DNA of 34,921 nucleotides from a virus. Of the stretch, positions 16,426-23,053 are shown piece by piece. The first letter of the stretch is position 1, and every line of letters begins with the position of its first letter. The notes below the pieces were generated by a model that saw nothing but the letters and a program-made list of their open reading frames with translations, did no database searches and was not told the origin of the DNA. Location: IMG/VR virus record IMGVR_UViG_3300025759_000308, positions 1-34,921 of that record. One strand, written 5' to 3'. The position numbers were made by a program, and so were the translations under genes.

Positions 16426-17555
16426 CAGCGCACGCGAGATTATCAGCGAGCAGCGCGCACAGATGGGCGCGGTGCCCCTACTCTATCACAGCCGAAAAAG
16501 ACATTCCTAACACCTCAAGCGCAGCATCAATAGAAGGCACTTGCGCTCACGAACTAGCGGAAATATGCCTACCTGAGAAGCTGGACCCACGCGATTACAT
16601 AGGTACAGAGGTCGCCAATCACGTAGTAGATAGCGACATGGCGGACCACATTCAAGGCTACATAGACTATATATACAGTCATGGAGTTGGGAGTTCTGCG
16701 CGCTTTTATGAGTTGCGCGTATGCTACGCTCACGTAGTCCCCGACGGGTTCGGAACGTGTGACTGCGTAGTTATATCTGGCGACACGCTACACATTATAG
16801 ACTTAAAGTACGGCATAGGTGAGCACGTAGAAGCGAGAGAGAACTACCAGCTTTTACTTTACGCTATAGGTGCTATGCAGTATTTTTCCTGGATAAACTT
16901 TAGCTATATAAAGATGCATATATATCAGCCAAGGAAAAACAACGTCGACTCGTGGACACAAGCGGCTAGTGATTTTGTTTTGTGGCGAGAGTTTTTCTCA
17001 ACGAGAGCTATGGAGACATACAGCGATGACGCACCCGCCCTGCCCTCTCCTAAAGGGTGTCACTGGTGCAGAGCACGCGGTGAATGCGTAGAGCTGGCTA
17101 AATACGTAGAGCAGCGCGTAAAATTCAAGGACGCTATAGAAAAAGACAGAAAGACAGACTTAGAATATAGTGAGGCGGTTTTTAAGGACAAAAAGGTTAT
17201 CGAGTCTTTTTTGAAAGCGAACGAAGAGCGCCTAAAAAACGCGCTTGAGATGGGCATCAAGTTTGAAGACGTAAAGCTGGTTAAGCGTAGAGCGGTTAGA
17301 CGTTTTGAGGATGACGACTTATTAAAAGAGGCTTTAGAAAACCAGATAGGCGACAAAGCATATAAAAAGGAATTAATAAGCGTAAGCAAGGCGGAAAAAA
17401 TCATAGGTAAAAACAGGTTTAAAGAACTGGGCTTTTCTTCTTTTGTTGTTTATCCGGATATAGGAACAGCCGTGGCTCTATCAAACGACAAAAGGAAAGA
17501 GGTTAAAATTAATATTATTAACGGAAGTTTTGAGGAGATAAAACAGAATGTCTAA
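16422..17555 (+). CDS. DUF2800 protein, Cas4/RecB-like PD-(D/E)XK nuclease
   Basis: 377 aa. The N-terminus HARLSASSAHRWARCPYSI is the DUF2800 signature. Nuclease residues are visible: His43 (CAHELAE), Asp114 (GFGTCD), Asp127 and Lys129 (IIDLKYG), and Gln143/Tyr147 (QLLLYA). Cys18 plus the three cysteines of CHWCRARGEC (near residue 217) are placed like the iron-sulfur cluster ligands of Cas4 and AddB. It probably trims DNA ends in replication or recombination. It lies directly upstream of the SSB-like DUF2815 gene, the usual partner in many phages. GTG start, 4-nt overlap with the gene before. Confidence 0.9.
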   Translation: MTAHARLSASSAHRWARCPYSITAEKDIPNTSSAASIEGTCAHELAEICLPEKLDPRDYIGTEVANHVVDSDMADHIQGYIDYIYSHGVGSSARFYELRVCYAHVVPDGFGTCDCVVISGDTLHIIDLKYGIGEHVEARENYQLLLYAIGAMQYFSWINFSYIKMHIYQPRKNNVDSWTQAASDFVLWREFFSTRAMETYSDDAPALPSPKGCHWCRARGECVELAKYVEQRVKFKDAIEKDRKTDLEYSEAVFKDKKVIESFLKANEERLKNALEMGIKFEDVKLVKRRAVRRFEDDDLLKEALENQIGDKAYKKELISVSKAEKIIGKNRFKELGFSSFVVYPDIGTAVALSNDKRKEVKINIINGSFEEIKQNV

Positions 17556-18105
17556 AAAAGAAGGTACCGCACGTTTCCAGATAAAAAAGGTTAGGTTGTC
17601 TTACCCATCATTATTTAAAAAAGCGAAATTTGAGGGGGTAGAAACAAAATACGAAGCAACATTTTTAATACCGAAAACGGACCATCAGCTAAAAGAGATT
17701 AGAAGGATTTTGGGCGACGCAGCAAGCGCATATTTTGGAGACCCACTACCCGCTAAGCTTAAATGGTGTATACAAGACGGAGACGCAGAAGACAGGGACG
17801 GTTACGAGGGATGCTACAGTCTTAAAGCGGCCAATCCAGACCGACCAAACATTGTCGGCGCAAGGCGCGAGCAGCTATGTGAAGATGATAACGTAATATA
17901 TGCAGGATGCTACGTTAACGCTATTATTCAGCCGTGGATACAAGATAATAAATGGGGTAAAAGAGTTAACTGCAACCTGTATGGCGTCCAATTTCACTCA
18001 GACGGTGAGCCATTCAGCAATATTCCTGATGTATCAGACGAGTTTGATGACATCGGAGACCCCGCAGGGAAAACGTCGGGCGACCTTGACGACATTCCTT
18101 TTTAA
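17548..18105 (+). CDS. DUF2815 protein, probable single-stranded DNA-binding protein
   Basis: 185 aa. ARFQIKKVRLSYPSLFKKAKFEG...KYEATFLIPKTD and the FGDPLPAKLKWCIQDGD, GCYSLKAANPDRPNIV, YAGCYVNAIIQPW segments are typical of DUF2815, an OB-fold-type ssDNA-binding family found with DUF2800. The last ~30 residues are acidic and end SGDLDDIPF. This is the same C-terminal tip (DDIPF) that bacterial SSB uses to recruit repair and replication proteins such as RecO, RecQ, PriA and the Pol III chi subunit. GAGGAG precedes the ATG by 10 nt, and the gene overlaps the nuclease gene by 8 nt. Confidence 0.88.
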   Translation: MSKKEGTARFQIKKVRLSYPSLFKKAKFEGVETKYEATFLIPKTDHQLKEIRRILGDAASAYFGDPLPAKLKWCIQDGDAEDRDGYEGCYSLKAANPDRPNIVGARREQLCEDDNVIYAGCYVNAIIQPWIQDNKWGKRVNCNLYGVQFHSDGEPFSNIPDVSDEFDDIGDPAGKTSGDLDDIPF

Positions 18106-18390
18106 ATGCGCGAGTCAATAATAGAGGGCAAGGTCTCAGCGTATGCTAAAAAACTCGGATGGTTAACTTTTAAGTTTTCCAGCCCGAGTTTTAGGGGCGT
18201 GCCGGATCGAATTTTCTTAAAAATGGGGGCTGTTATTTTTATAGAGTTTAAAGCAACAGGTAAGCGGCCTTCAGCCCTGCAAGCTCGAATAATAGGGATG
18301 ATACGTCGAGCCGGGTTTGCCGTTTACGTCGTTGATAATATTGAAGAAGGCGAAGAGGTTTTTAATTTTTACAATATGAAAGATTATTAA
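18106..18390 (+). CDS. VRR-NUC domain nuclease
   Basis: 94 aa, a stand-alone VRR-NUC (PD-(D/E)XK) fold. The motifs are Glu7 (SIIEGKVSAYAKKLGW), RGVPDR (Asp near 34), IFIEFKATGKRPS (Glu and Lys near 46-48) and Q-A-R-I-I-G in the following helix. Family members act on branched or flapped DNA, probably resolving replication intermediates. The ATG directly follows the DUF2815 stop, and the SNF2-like helicase follows 6 nt downstream, an association seen in many phages. Confidence 0.92.
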   Translation: MRESIIEGKVSAYAKKLGWLTFKFSSPSFRGVPDRIFLKMGAVIFIEFKATGKRPSALQARIIGMIRRAGFAVYVVDNIEEGEEVFNFYNMKDY

Positions 18391-18396
18391 GCCCCT

Positions 18397-19761
18397 ATGC
18401 TATCAAGAGCCAACCTTCACGACTACCAAGTACAGAGCTACAGACGGATTATAGAAACTGAAAAAATAGCTCTATGGTTAGACATGGGGCTAGGGAAAAC
18501 AGTAACAACTTTGACAGCGTGCGCCGATTTGCTTGCTATAGGAGACATAAAGCGCGTCTTGATAATCGCCCCCCTACGTGTTGCTAACACTGTATGGCAC
18601 AAAGAAATAGAAAATTGGGAGCAATTAAAGCATCTAACATACTCAATAGCGACCGGCCAAAAAGCAAAAAGAGTGAGGGCGCTATCTAAAAAATCAGACA
18701 TAACGATAGTTAATAAAGAATGCGTGGAGTGGCTTGTTGACACACACAAGAAAGACTGGCCATATGATATGGTTGTTATCGATGAATCCAGCTGTTTTAA
18801 ATCACATCAAGCAAAACGCTTTAAGGCGCTAAAACGCGCATCCAAATACATCCGAAGAATGATACAGTTAACCGGCACGCCTGCGCCTCAATCGCTAGCT
18901 GACGTTTGGTCACAAATTTATCTGCTAGACGGCGGTTCAAGGCTGGGACACAATATAACAGCATTTAGAGCTAGATATATGCAGCCTGATTTTAACGGCT
19001 ACGGCTACAATATGCTACCAGGATCAAGTCAAGCGATATATGACGCTATTGAAGACATAGCCATAACGATGACAGCAAAAGATTACCTTGATCTACAGCA
19101 ACTAGTTGTCTACACTATCAGCGTACCCGTGAGCATATCATCAATGCTGCACTACACGACGCTGGAGAAAGAGTTTTTTTTGGAGTTAAACAGCGGAGAT
19201 ATAACAGCAGTTAATGCGGGAGTGCTCGCGGGTAAATTGCTGCAACTATGCAACGGTGCATGCTATATAGATGAGAGTAACGGCTCTTACAGTGTCGTTC
19301 ACGACGCTAAAATTGACGCCCTAAAAGAGATTGTGTCAGATAACAGCGGCGAGAACATACTGGTTGCATACAACTTTAAGAGCGACAAAGAGAGGCTCAC
19401 CGAAGCTTTTCCAAACGCTGTCGTGATGGATAAGAACGGCGAGTGCGTGGATAGTTGGAATAGAGGAGAAATAAAAATGCTACTGGCCCACCCTGCTAGC
19501 GCGGGACACGGGTTAAATCTTCAGTTCGGCGGGAGTATGATTGTCTGGTTTGGCCTTAACTGGTCGCTTGAGTTATACCAGCAGTTCAACACGCGAGTAT
19601 ACCGTCAGGGACAAAAAAACACGGTAAGGATTGTACACCTCGTTGCAACGTGCGAACGGAACGGTAAAAAGATTGAACTTATAGATGAGCGGGTCCTGCG
19701 CGCTTTAAACAGTAAATCCGAAAATCAAAACGAATTAATCGAGGCTCTAAAGTGCGACTAG
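18397..19761 (+). CDS. SNF2-family DNA helicase/translocase
   Basis: 454 aa. Motif I is DMGLGKT (29-35), motif Ia is LIIAPLRVANTVW, motif II is VVIDESSCFKS, and motif III is QLTGTPAPQSLADVWSQIYLLD. Motif V is ASAGHGLNLQFG and motif VI is QQFNTRVYRQGQKNTVRIVHLVA. These make a complete two-lobe SF2/Snf2 ATPase without accessory domains. It probably remodels forks or strips proteins together with the VRR-NUC nuclease next door. The ribosome site is poor, so translation may be coupled to the gene upstream. Confidence 0.93.
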   Translation: MLSRANLHDYQVQSYRRIIETEKIALWLDMGLGKTVTTLTACADLLAIGDIKRVLIIAPLRVANTVWHKEIENWEQLKHLTYSIATGQKAKRVRALSKKSDITIVNKECVEWLVDTHKKDWPYDMVVIDESSCFKSHQAKRFKALKRASKYIRRMIQLTGTPAPQSLADVWSQIYLLDGGSRLGHNITAFRARYMQPDFNGYGYNMLPGSSQAIYDAIEDIAITMTAKDYLDLQQLVVYTISVPVSISSMLHYTTLEKEFFLELNSGDITAVNAGVLAGKLLQLCNGACYIDESNGSYSVVHDAKIDALKEIVSDNSGENILVAYNFKSDKERLTEAFPNAVVMDKNGECVDSWNRGEIKMLLAHPASAGHGLNLQFGGSMIVWFGLNWSLELYQQFNTRVYRQGQKNTVRIVHLVATCERNGKKIELIDERVLRALNSKSENQNELIEALKCD

Positions 19762-20015
19762 AATACAAAAGACCACGAACAATAAAAGTACCTAAGCGTA
19801 CAGCCGATGGAAAGCATGTAACGCCGGTTGGAGTAATAAGCGGCAGCACTCAGGATTTTTTAGATATAGTGTCAATGATGCCATGCGTTTACGCCGACAT
19901 TAAACAGTTAAAACTGGATGCTAAAAAGGTGCATTCAGAGATTGAATTAAATGGACTCAAGATAAATTCAGATAACGTACACAAATGTTTTGAGAGCCTA
20001 AAAGAATCGCGCTAG
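19752..20015 (+). CDS. hypothetical protein, 87 aa
   Basis: GTG start overlapping the helicase by 10 nt, with GAGG about 8 nt upstream. The N-terminus is basic (RLEYKRPRTIKVPKRTADGK); the remainder is probably helical (DFLDIVSMMPCVYADIKQLKLDAKKVHSEI). No family is recognised. It is the last gene of the coupled replication block. Confidence 0.6.
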   Translation: MRLEYKRPRTIKVPKRTADGKHVTPVGVISGSTQDFLDIVSMMPCVYADIKQLKLDAKKVHSEIELNGLKINSDNVHKCFESLKESR

Positions 20016-20025
20016 CGATAAAAGT

Positions 20026-20050
20026 AGAGACGCGGATGGGCCGCGCCTCT
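20026..20050 (+). terminator. hairpin at the end of the replication block
   Basis: AGAGACGCGG-ATGGG-CCGCGCCTCT forms a 10-position stem with one A-C mismatch. It lies in the gap between the 87-aa gene and the membrane-protein gene. Only TTCGTT follows, so it may attenuate rather than stop transcription. Confidence 0.45.
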
Positions 20051-20078
20051 TCGTTAACACAACCTGGAGAGAAAAGTT

Positions 20079-20783
20079 ATGTCAACAGATACATATAATA
20101 GCACACACACAAACACAGTGTCATCACCTACCGGTTTTATGAGAGCTTACGTATTTTTAGCAACAATCCTTGCTGCTGGGGTCTCTTTTTGGTTTGCGTA
20201 CACTTTCGGCAAAGCTATGTCTGACACTTACGCTATAGCTATAGCGTTAGCTACAATATGTCTAACGTTGATTTATTCAAGATGGCTATCCCCTTCTGCC
20301 CTTAATTTATGTAAGAGCATTGCAACCTACGGACTAATATTTTTTACAATTTTGACCGGCCTAGGCTATTACGCTATGACAGCGCAGGAGAAAAAACACC
20401 CAGCACTAGCTGAAGCACGGCTCGCGATTGTTGACGCACAAGCTTACAGAGCAAAAACGTATATAAAAGATGATTTTTTTATGTCCAACAATCAAATGGG
20501 AAACTCTGCTATGCAGAGCGAAAGGATCAGTGACGCTACAAAAGACGTAGCTATAGCTAGACTACACTACCAAAACTTGATAGCGAAACTGGGCGAGTAC
20601 GAAGTTGGCCCTTTCGCTATCCTCGGCTGGCTCGCTGCTCTAAATATTTTCAACGCTGAAACCTGGGGGCTGATAATCGGCACCCTTTTAGCCGTGGTTC
20701 TGTGCTGTAATGAATTGTGTATGGGGGCCCTTTTCACGGGTAGGCTTGACCTAAACGGCAATGTAGTAAATTTGGGAAAGTAA
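20079..20783 (+). CDS. multi-pass membrane protein, zero-frame product of a frameshift gene
   Basis: 234 aa. Hydrophobic segments lie near residues 23-43, 50-67, 80-100, 178-192 (weaker) and 195-217. A soluble, mostly helical loop spans ~101-176 (EKKHPALAEARLAIVDAQAYRAK...DATKDVAIARLHYQNLIAKLGEY). GGAGAG is 8 nt before the ATG. The gene ends TTG GGA AAG TAA, so its last sense codons form the heptamer G GGA AAG, and a -1 slip continues into a 167-residue DNA-binding extension. No family is recognised. The short form would be a membrane protein ending in a brief tail (LNGNVVNLGK). It could serve as a membrane anchor partner of the long form. Confidence 0.8.
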   Translation: MSTDTYNSTHTNTVSSPTGFMRAYVFLATILAAGVSFWFAYTFGKAMSDTYAIAIALATICLTLIYSRWLSPSALNLCKSIATYGLIFFTILTGLGYYAMTAQEKKHPALAEARLAIVDAQAYRAKTYIKDDFFMSNNQMGNSAMQSERISDATKDVAIARLHYQNLIAKLGEYEVGPFAILGWLAALNIFNAETWGLIIGTLLAVVLCCNELCMGALFTGRLDLNGNVVNLGK

Positions 20784-20839
20784 GACGCGCTACAGCATAC
20801 ACTACAAGCGCCGACAGTGTCGGCGCTACTGATAGCGCG
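20774..20839 (+). promoter_or_regulatory. -1 programmed frameshift cassette (GGGAAAG plus RNA structure)
   Basis: The heptamer G GGA AAG (20774-20780) is in the correct phase and the zero-frame stop TAA follows at once. It is the heptamer used by lambda G-T. After a 5-nt spacer, CGCGCTA (20786-20792) pairs with TAGCGCG (20833-20839). That stem encloses a second perfect hairpin, AGCGCCGAC-AGT-GTCGGCGCT (20807-20827). Slippery site, stop, 5-nt spacer and G+C-rich structure together are the classic arrangement for stimulated -1 frameshifting. Confidence 0.85.
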
Positions 20840-21283
20840 AACGCTACAGATTCACTACTATTTGGCGCAAATAGTAGTGAATCTGTAGCTGATGTAGTAG
20901 AAGAGGAGCCTGTAGTAGAGGAGCCTGTAGCTGATGTAGCAGAGGAGCCTGTAGCAGAGGAGCCTGTAGCTGATGTAGCAGAGGAGCCTGTAGCAGAGGA
21001 GCCTGTAGCAGAGGAGCCTGTATCAACGCGTAGAACAAAACGTGTAGCTAAACGCAAAACAGGAGCTGAACGCGACAAGTGCGCGCTTGTACGGCACGCT
21101 ATTTTAGCGCACGAGATAAACGGTGATCGATGGAGCTATAAAAAGTTGTCAGATACATTTTCGGTCAGCGAGTCGACTGTAAGAGACATAATTTTAGATA
21201 TGTCAAAAAACAGCGAGCTTGAGAAAGTAGGCAGAAAATGGGTGATCACTGATGAATGCCGAAAATTAATATTGGAGGACTAA
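20780..21283 (+). CDS. -1 frameshift extension: acidic EEPVA repeat linker plus winged-helix-like DNA-binding domain
   Basis: This frame opens at 20750 and has no ATG, GTG or TTG before the C-terminal domain, yet it codes for an ordered protein. It adds 167 residues, giving a 401-residue fusion with the membrane protein. Extension residues 1-36 are a Ser/Thr/Ala-rich segment. Residues 37-81 are an acidic linker built from VAEEP units. Residues 83-93 are a basic patch (TRRTKRVAKRK). Residues ~97-165 read as a helix-turn-helix with a following wing (RWSYKKLSDTFSVSESTVRD, then KVGRKWVIT). The upstream protein ends just after a membrane helix, so this would place a DNA-binding domain on a long acidic tether at the membrane. 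A sequencing indel could mimic the frame change, but the cassette argues against that. Confidence 0.8.
   Translation, partial: VRRATAYTTSADSVGATDSANATDSLLFGANSSESVADVVEEEPVVEEPVADVAEEPVAEEPVADVAEEPVAEEPVAEEPVSTRRTKRVAKRKTGAERDKCALVRHAILAHEINGDRWSYKKLSDTFSVSESTVRDIILDMSKNSELEKVGRKWVITDECRKLILED
20843..20889 (+). repeat. 22-bp perfect inverted repeat, 3-nt loop
   Basis: Arms 20843-20864 and 20868-20889 are exact reverse complements (left arm begins GCTACAGATTCACTACT), separated by GCG. It lies inside the frameshift extension, codes for ATDSLLFGANSSESVA, and starts 3 nt after the frameshift structure ends. The RNA would form a long rod, possibly an RNase III-type target, a ribosome roadblock or an additional frameshift stimulator. 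Confidence 0.85.
20894..21019 (+). repeat. 15-bp tandem repeats encoding VAEEP units
   Basis: Units of the form GTAGCAGAGGAGCCT recur about seven times, twice interrupted by GTAGCTGAT (VAD). They encode the acidic linker of the frameshift extension. Near-identical copies at the DNA level suggest recent expansion by slippage. Confidence 0.85.
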
Positions 21284-21285
21284 GC

Positions 21286-21447
21286 TTGAAGTTAAGCGCG
21301 ATTCTAGCAGGATGGTTTATGTTAGTTATTTCTTGGCATGCAACAAAATATGGCTATGCTGAGCTAGGTATCGCGCTATACATAAGTATGTGTATATTAA
21401 TGGCGGCAGAAGTTATAGCGCACAAACGAAGGAAATTAAAGGGGTAG
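21286..21447 (+). CDS. small two-helix membrane protein (holin candidate)
   Basis: 53 aa from a TTG start with a near-perfect GGAGG about 8 nt upstream; an ATG at 21256 lacks such a site. It has two hydrophobic segments (LSAILAGWFMLVISWHAT and LGIALYISMCILMAAEVIA) joined by a short polar turn (KYGYAE), and a strongly basic end (HKRRKLKG). This is the outline of class II holins, and the amidase lacks its own export signal. However, it lies in the early region right after the membrane/DNA-binding gene, so it could instead be a partner of that protein. Confidence 0.65.
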   Translation: MKLSAILAGWFMLVISWHATKYGYAELGIALYISMCILMAAEVIAHKRRKLKG

Positions 21448-21451
21448 AATC

Positions 21452-21925
21452 ATGTTTAAGTTAATACATAAAAAGATACTAATGTATATGAGTGATAATG
21501 TTAATAATCTTTTAAAAGAGGGTATCCTCTCCAGAGAGATTGACGAACTTATAAATAAAGCCGACAATGACACAAAGAATGTATTTAAAAAAATGATTAA
21601 CGACAAAGAAAAATCCAATTTGATGAATGCGTTTTTTGCTGTACATTTAGTTAGAAAATATAGAGAGGTATTTGATATTATACTTTATGAAGTTGGTGTG
21701 GGGATATGGGAGGACGCGCTCCACCTGGAGACTGAGAGAGTAAATAAAAATTACAGAAAGGGATTTTCAGCGGGTGCGGATAGGTATCTCGAGCTTTTAC
21801 ATAGTGACGTAAAAATGTTATTAACGTTTGACTCTATCCCTAGCAAGAAAGAGGCTGAAGAAAGGGCGCACGACTTAGCGCTTTTGGCTGCCTTTTTTGA
21901 GGTTGGCGGCGATGACATGAGATAG
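21452..21925 (+). CDS. hypothetical helical protein, 157 aa
   Basis: Predicted almost entirely helical and charged (LLKEGILSREIDELINKADNDTKNVFKKMINDKEKSN...). No membrane segment is present beyond a weakly hydrophobic patch at AFFAVHLVRKYREVFDIILYEVGVGIW. It is the last gene before a strong terminator and starts 4 nt after the small membrane-protein gene, so it belongs to the same transcript. No family is recognised. Confidence 0.6.
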   Translation: MFKLIHKKILMYMSDNVNNLLKEGILSREIDELINKADNDTKNVFKKMINDKEKSNLMNAFFAVHLVRKYREVFDIILYEVGVGIWEDALHLETERVNKNYRKGFSAGADRYLELLHSDVKMLLTFDSIPSKKEAEERAHDLALLAAFFEVGGDDMR

Positions 21926-21973
21926 ATAAGAGCTAAAAACAATCAGTCACTTTTTAACCAGCACATAAGGAAG

Positions 21974-22001
21974 AGGTCGTTTTTTAAGCGGCCTTTTTTT
22001 T
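21974..22001 (+). terminator. Rho-independent terminator
   Basis: AGGTCGT (21974-21980) pairs with GCGGCCT (21988-21994), a 7-bp stem with two G-U pairs and a TTTTTAA loop, followed by eight T's. It ends the transcript of the preceding operon just before the promoter at 22023. Confidence 0.8.
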
Positions 22002-22010
22002 ACTTTTTTT

Positions 22011-22051
22011 ATGCACAACGAGTTGACATATAACAACTCGTTGCGCATAAT
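22011..22051 (+). promoter_or_regulatory. strong sigma-70 promoter overlapped by a double operator
   Basis: The -35 TTGACA (22023-22028, consensus), a 17-bp spacer and the -10 CATAAT (22046-22051) form a promoter. Two copies of CAAC-NN-GTTG (22016-22025 and 22034-22043) sit over the -35 and the spacer/-10. They are part of a larger inverted repeat whose 15-nt arms (ATGCACAACGAGTTG, 22011-22025, and its partner 22034-22048) differ at one position. It probably drives the accessory operon from 22094 and is repressed by a dimeric protein. Confidence 0.8.
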
Positions 22052-22093
22052 AACAAACATCAGAGCAAACAACGCAACCAAGGAGAGAAATAT

Positions 22094-22780
22094 ATGATAT
22101 CTGCATTTCACGAAATAGGCGCGTACAGAGGACAGAGAAACCCTATTTCGCTGTCAAAGCAACTAACGCAAGCCATGCAAACGAGCGGAGAGATTTGTGT
22201 TGCTGACAGGCCAATTGGCGCGTTTGGCTGTATTGTCGGCGGGGAGTGCAGAAGAGTATTTGACACTGACGTATGGTCTTACGTCAGAGGTGACGGAAAG
22301 AGAGACACGGAAACGTGGTATTGCTACGAAGATACAGTCCCCAACTCTCAAAAAGAGTTTGAGAAATTTTGCAAAGAAGCAAAAAGCGAAAGGCGGTATC
22401 ACTCTAGCTATTTACAGTTTAAAGAGGCAGATTTGAAAATTAACTTCGGCGCGGCTGGCAAAGCAGAGCTAGAGTACAAGTTGACAGATTCAATCTTAAA
22501 AACACATTTTAAAGAGCTGATGAGGCTAACTATGTGTTATGACAGCTACAAAAAAACGGGGTACATAACCGACAAATCTGTTTCTAAATTTAAAGCGCTG
22601 GTTGAAAAGATAGAAAAAAGCGACGCTAAAAGAGCTAAGGCGTCACACTCAAAAACTAAAGCGAGCGCTAAAAAAAGATACGCATCTAAATGCGATCATG
22701 GCGACTTAGGATCCATGGGACACATCCACGGCACTATAGTAAAATGCGATCACTGTGGCCAAATGGCCGAAGTCTGGTAG
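22094..22780 (+). CDS. unknown early protein with C-terminal zinc-finger-like motif
   Basis: 228 aa, the first gene behind the strong promoter, with AAGGAGAG before the ATG. No family is recognised. The body is mixed alpha/beta (MISAFHEIGAYRGQRNPISL..., DTETWYCYEDTVPNSQKEFEKFCKEAKSERR). A lysine/alanine-rich hinge (AKRAKASHSKTKASAKKRY) is followed by CDHGDLGSMGHIHGTIVKCDHCGQ, whose Cys/His spacing could bind zinc. The basic hinge plus zinc knuckle suggests nucleic-acid binding. The first position in a strongly promoted early operon suggests host takeover, but that is inference. Confidence 0.65.
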   Translation: MISAFHEIGAYRGQRNPISLSKQLTQAMQTSGEICVADRPIGAFGCIVGGECRRVFDTDVWSYVRGDGKRDTETWYCYEDTVPNSQKEFEKFCKEAKSERRYHSSYLQFKEADLKINFGAAGKAELEYKLTDSILKTHFKELMRLTMCYDSYKKTGYITDKSVSKFKALVEKIEKSDAKRAKASHSKTKASAKKRYASKCDHGDLGSMGHIHGTIVKCDHCGQMAEVW

Positions 22781-22881
22781 CAACCCAGCAGAAAACTACA
22801 TTGATCGAGATTTGGCGAGATTTAGCGTCACTAGTCAGGAAGCATAATCAAGAGAAAGCATAAACAAAAGGAGGTAGGTTA

Positions 22882-22953
22882 ATGTGTGATGTTACATGCC
22901 CTTTCTGTGAGCACATTTACGGAAACGAAACGATAAAAAGCAGAGGAGCGTAA
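22882..22953 (+). CDS. 23-residue zinc-knuckle microprotein, possibly the start of a longer frameshifted gene
   Basis: An excellent AAAGGAGGT lies 7 nt before the ATG, and the peptide MCDVTCPFCEHIYGNETIKS opens with a CxxxCxxC cluster. The -1 frame remains open from about 22909 to a stop at 23058-23060 and looks like protein (SFYWTVTFWNYYASGARKKK followed by YTIGDEPIAIFGSE). One more A in the AAAAA run at 22934-22938 would join the two into a protein of about 60 residues. A natural slip or a sequencing error at this homopolymer are both possible. Confidence 0.45.
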   Translation: MCDVTCPFCEHIYGNETIKSRGA

Positions 22954-23030
22954 TCTCTTTTTACTGGACCGTTACGTTTTGGAACTATTATGCATCCGGT
23001 GCGCGTAAGAAAAAGTACACTATAGGGGAT

Positions 23031-23053
23031 GAGCCGATAGCCATATTCGGCTC
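23031..23053 (+). other. hairpin upstream of the pentapeptide-repeat gene
   Basis: GAGCCGA (23031-23037) pairs with TCGGCTC (23047-23053), a perfect 7-bp stem with a 9-nt loop. It ends 34 nt before the ATG at 23088. No T run follows. Confidence 0.4.

Noticed and set aside
20734-21078. Minus-strand ATGSSATGSS-rich reading frame of 114 residues, and a second one at 20844-21038
   Set aside because: Low-complexity antisense reading of the VAEEP-coding repeats on the + strand; no ribosome site and no family pattern.
23013-23028. CACTATAGGG, similar to a T7 RNA polymerase promoter core
   Set aside because: The upstream half of the T7 promoter is absent and no phage RNA polymerase gene is present; probably chance.
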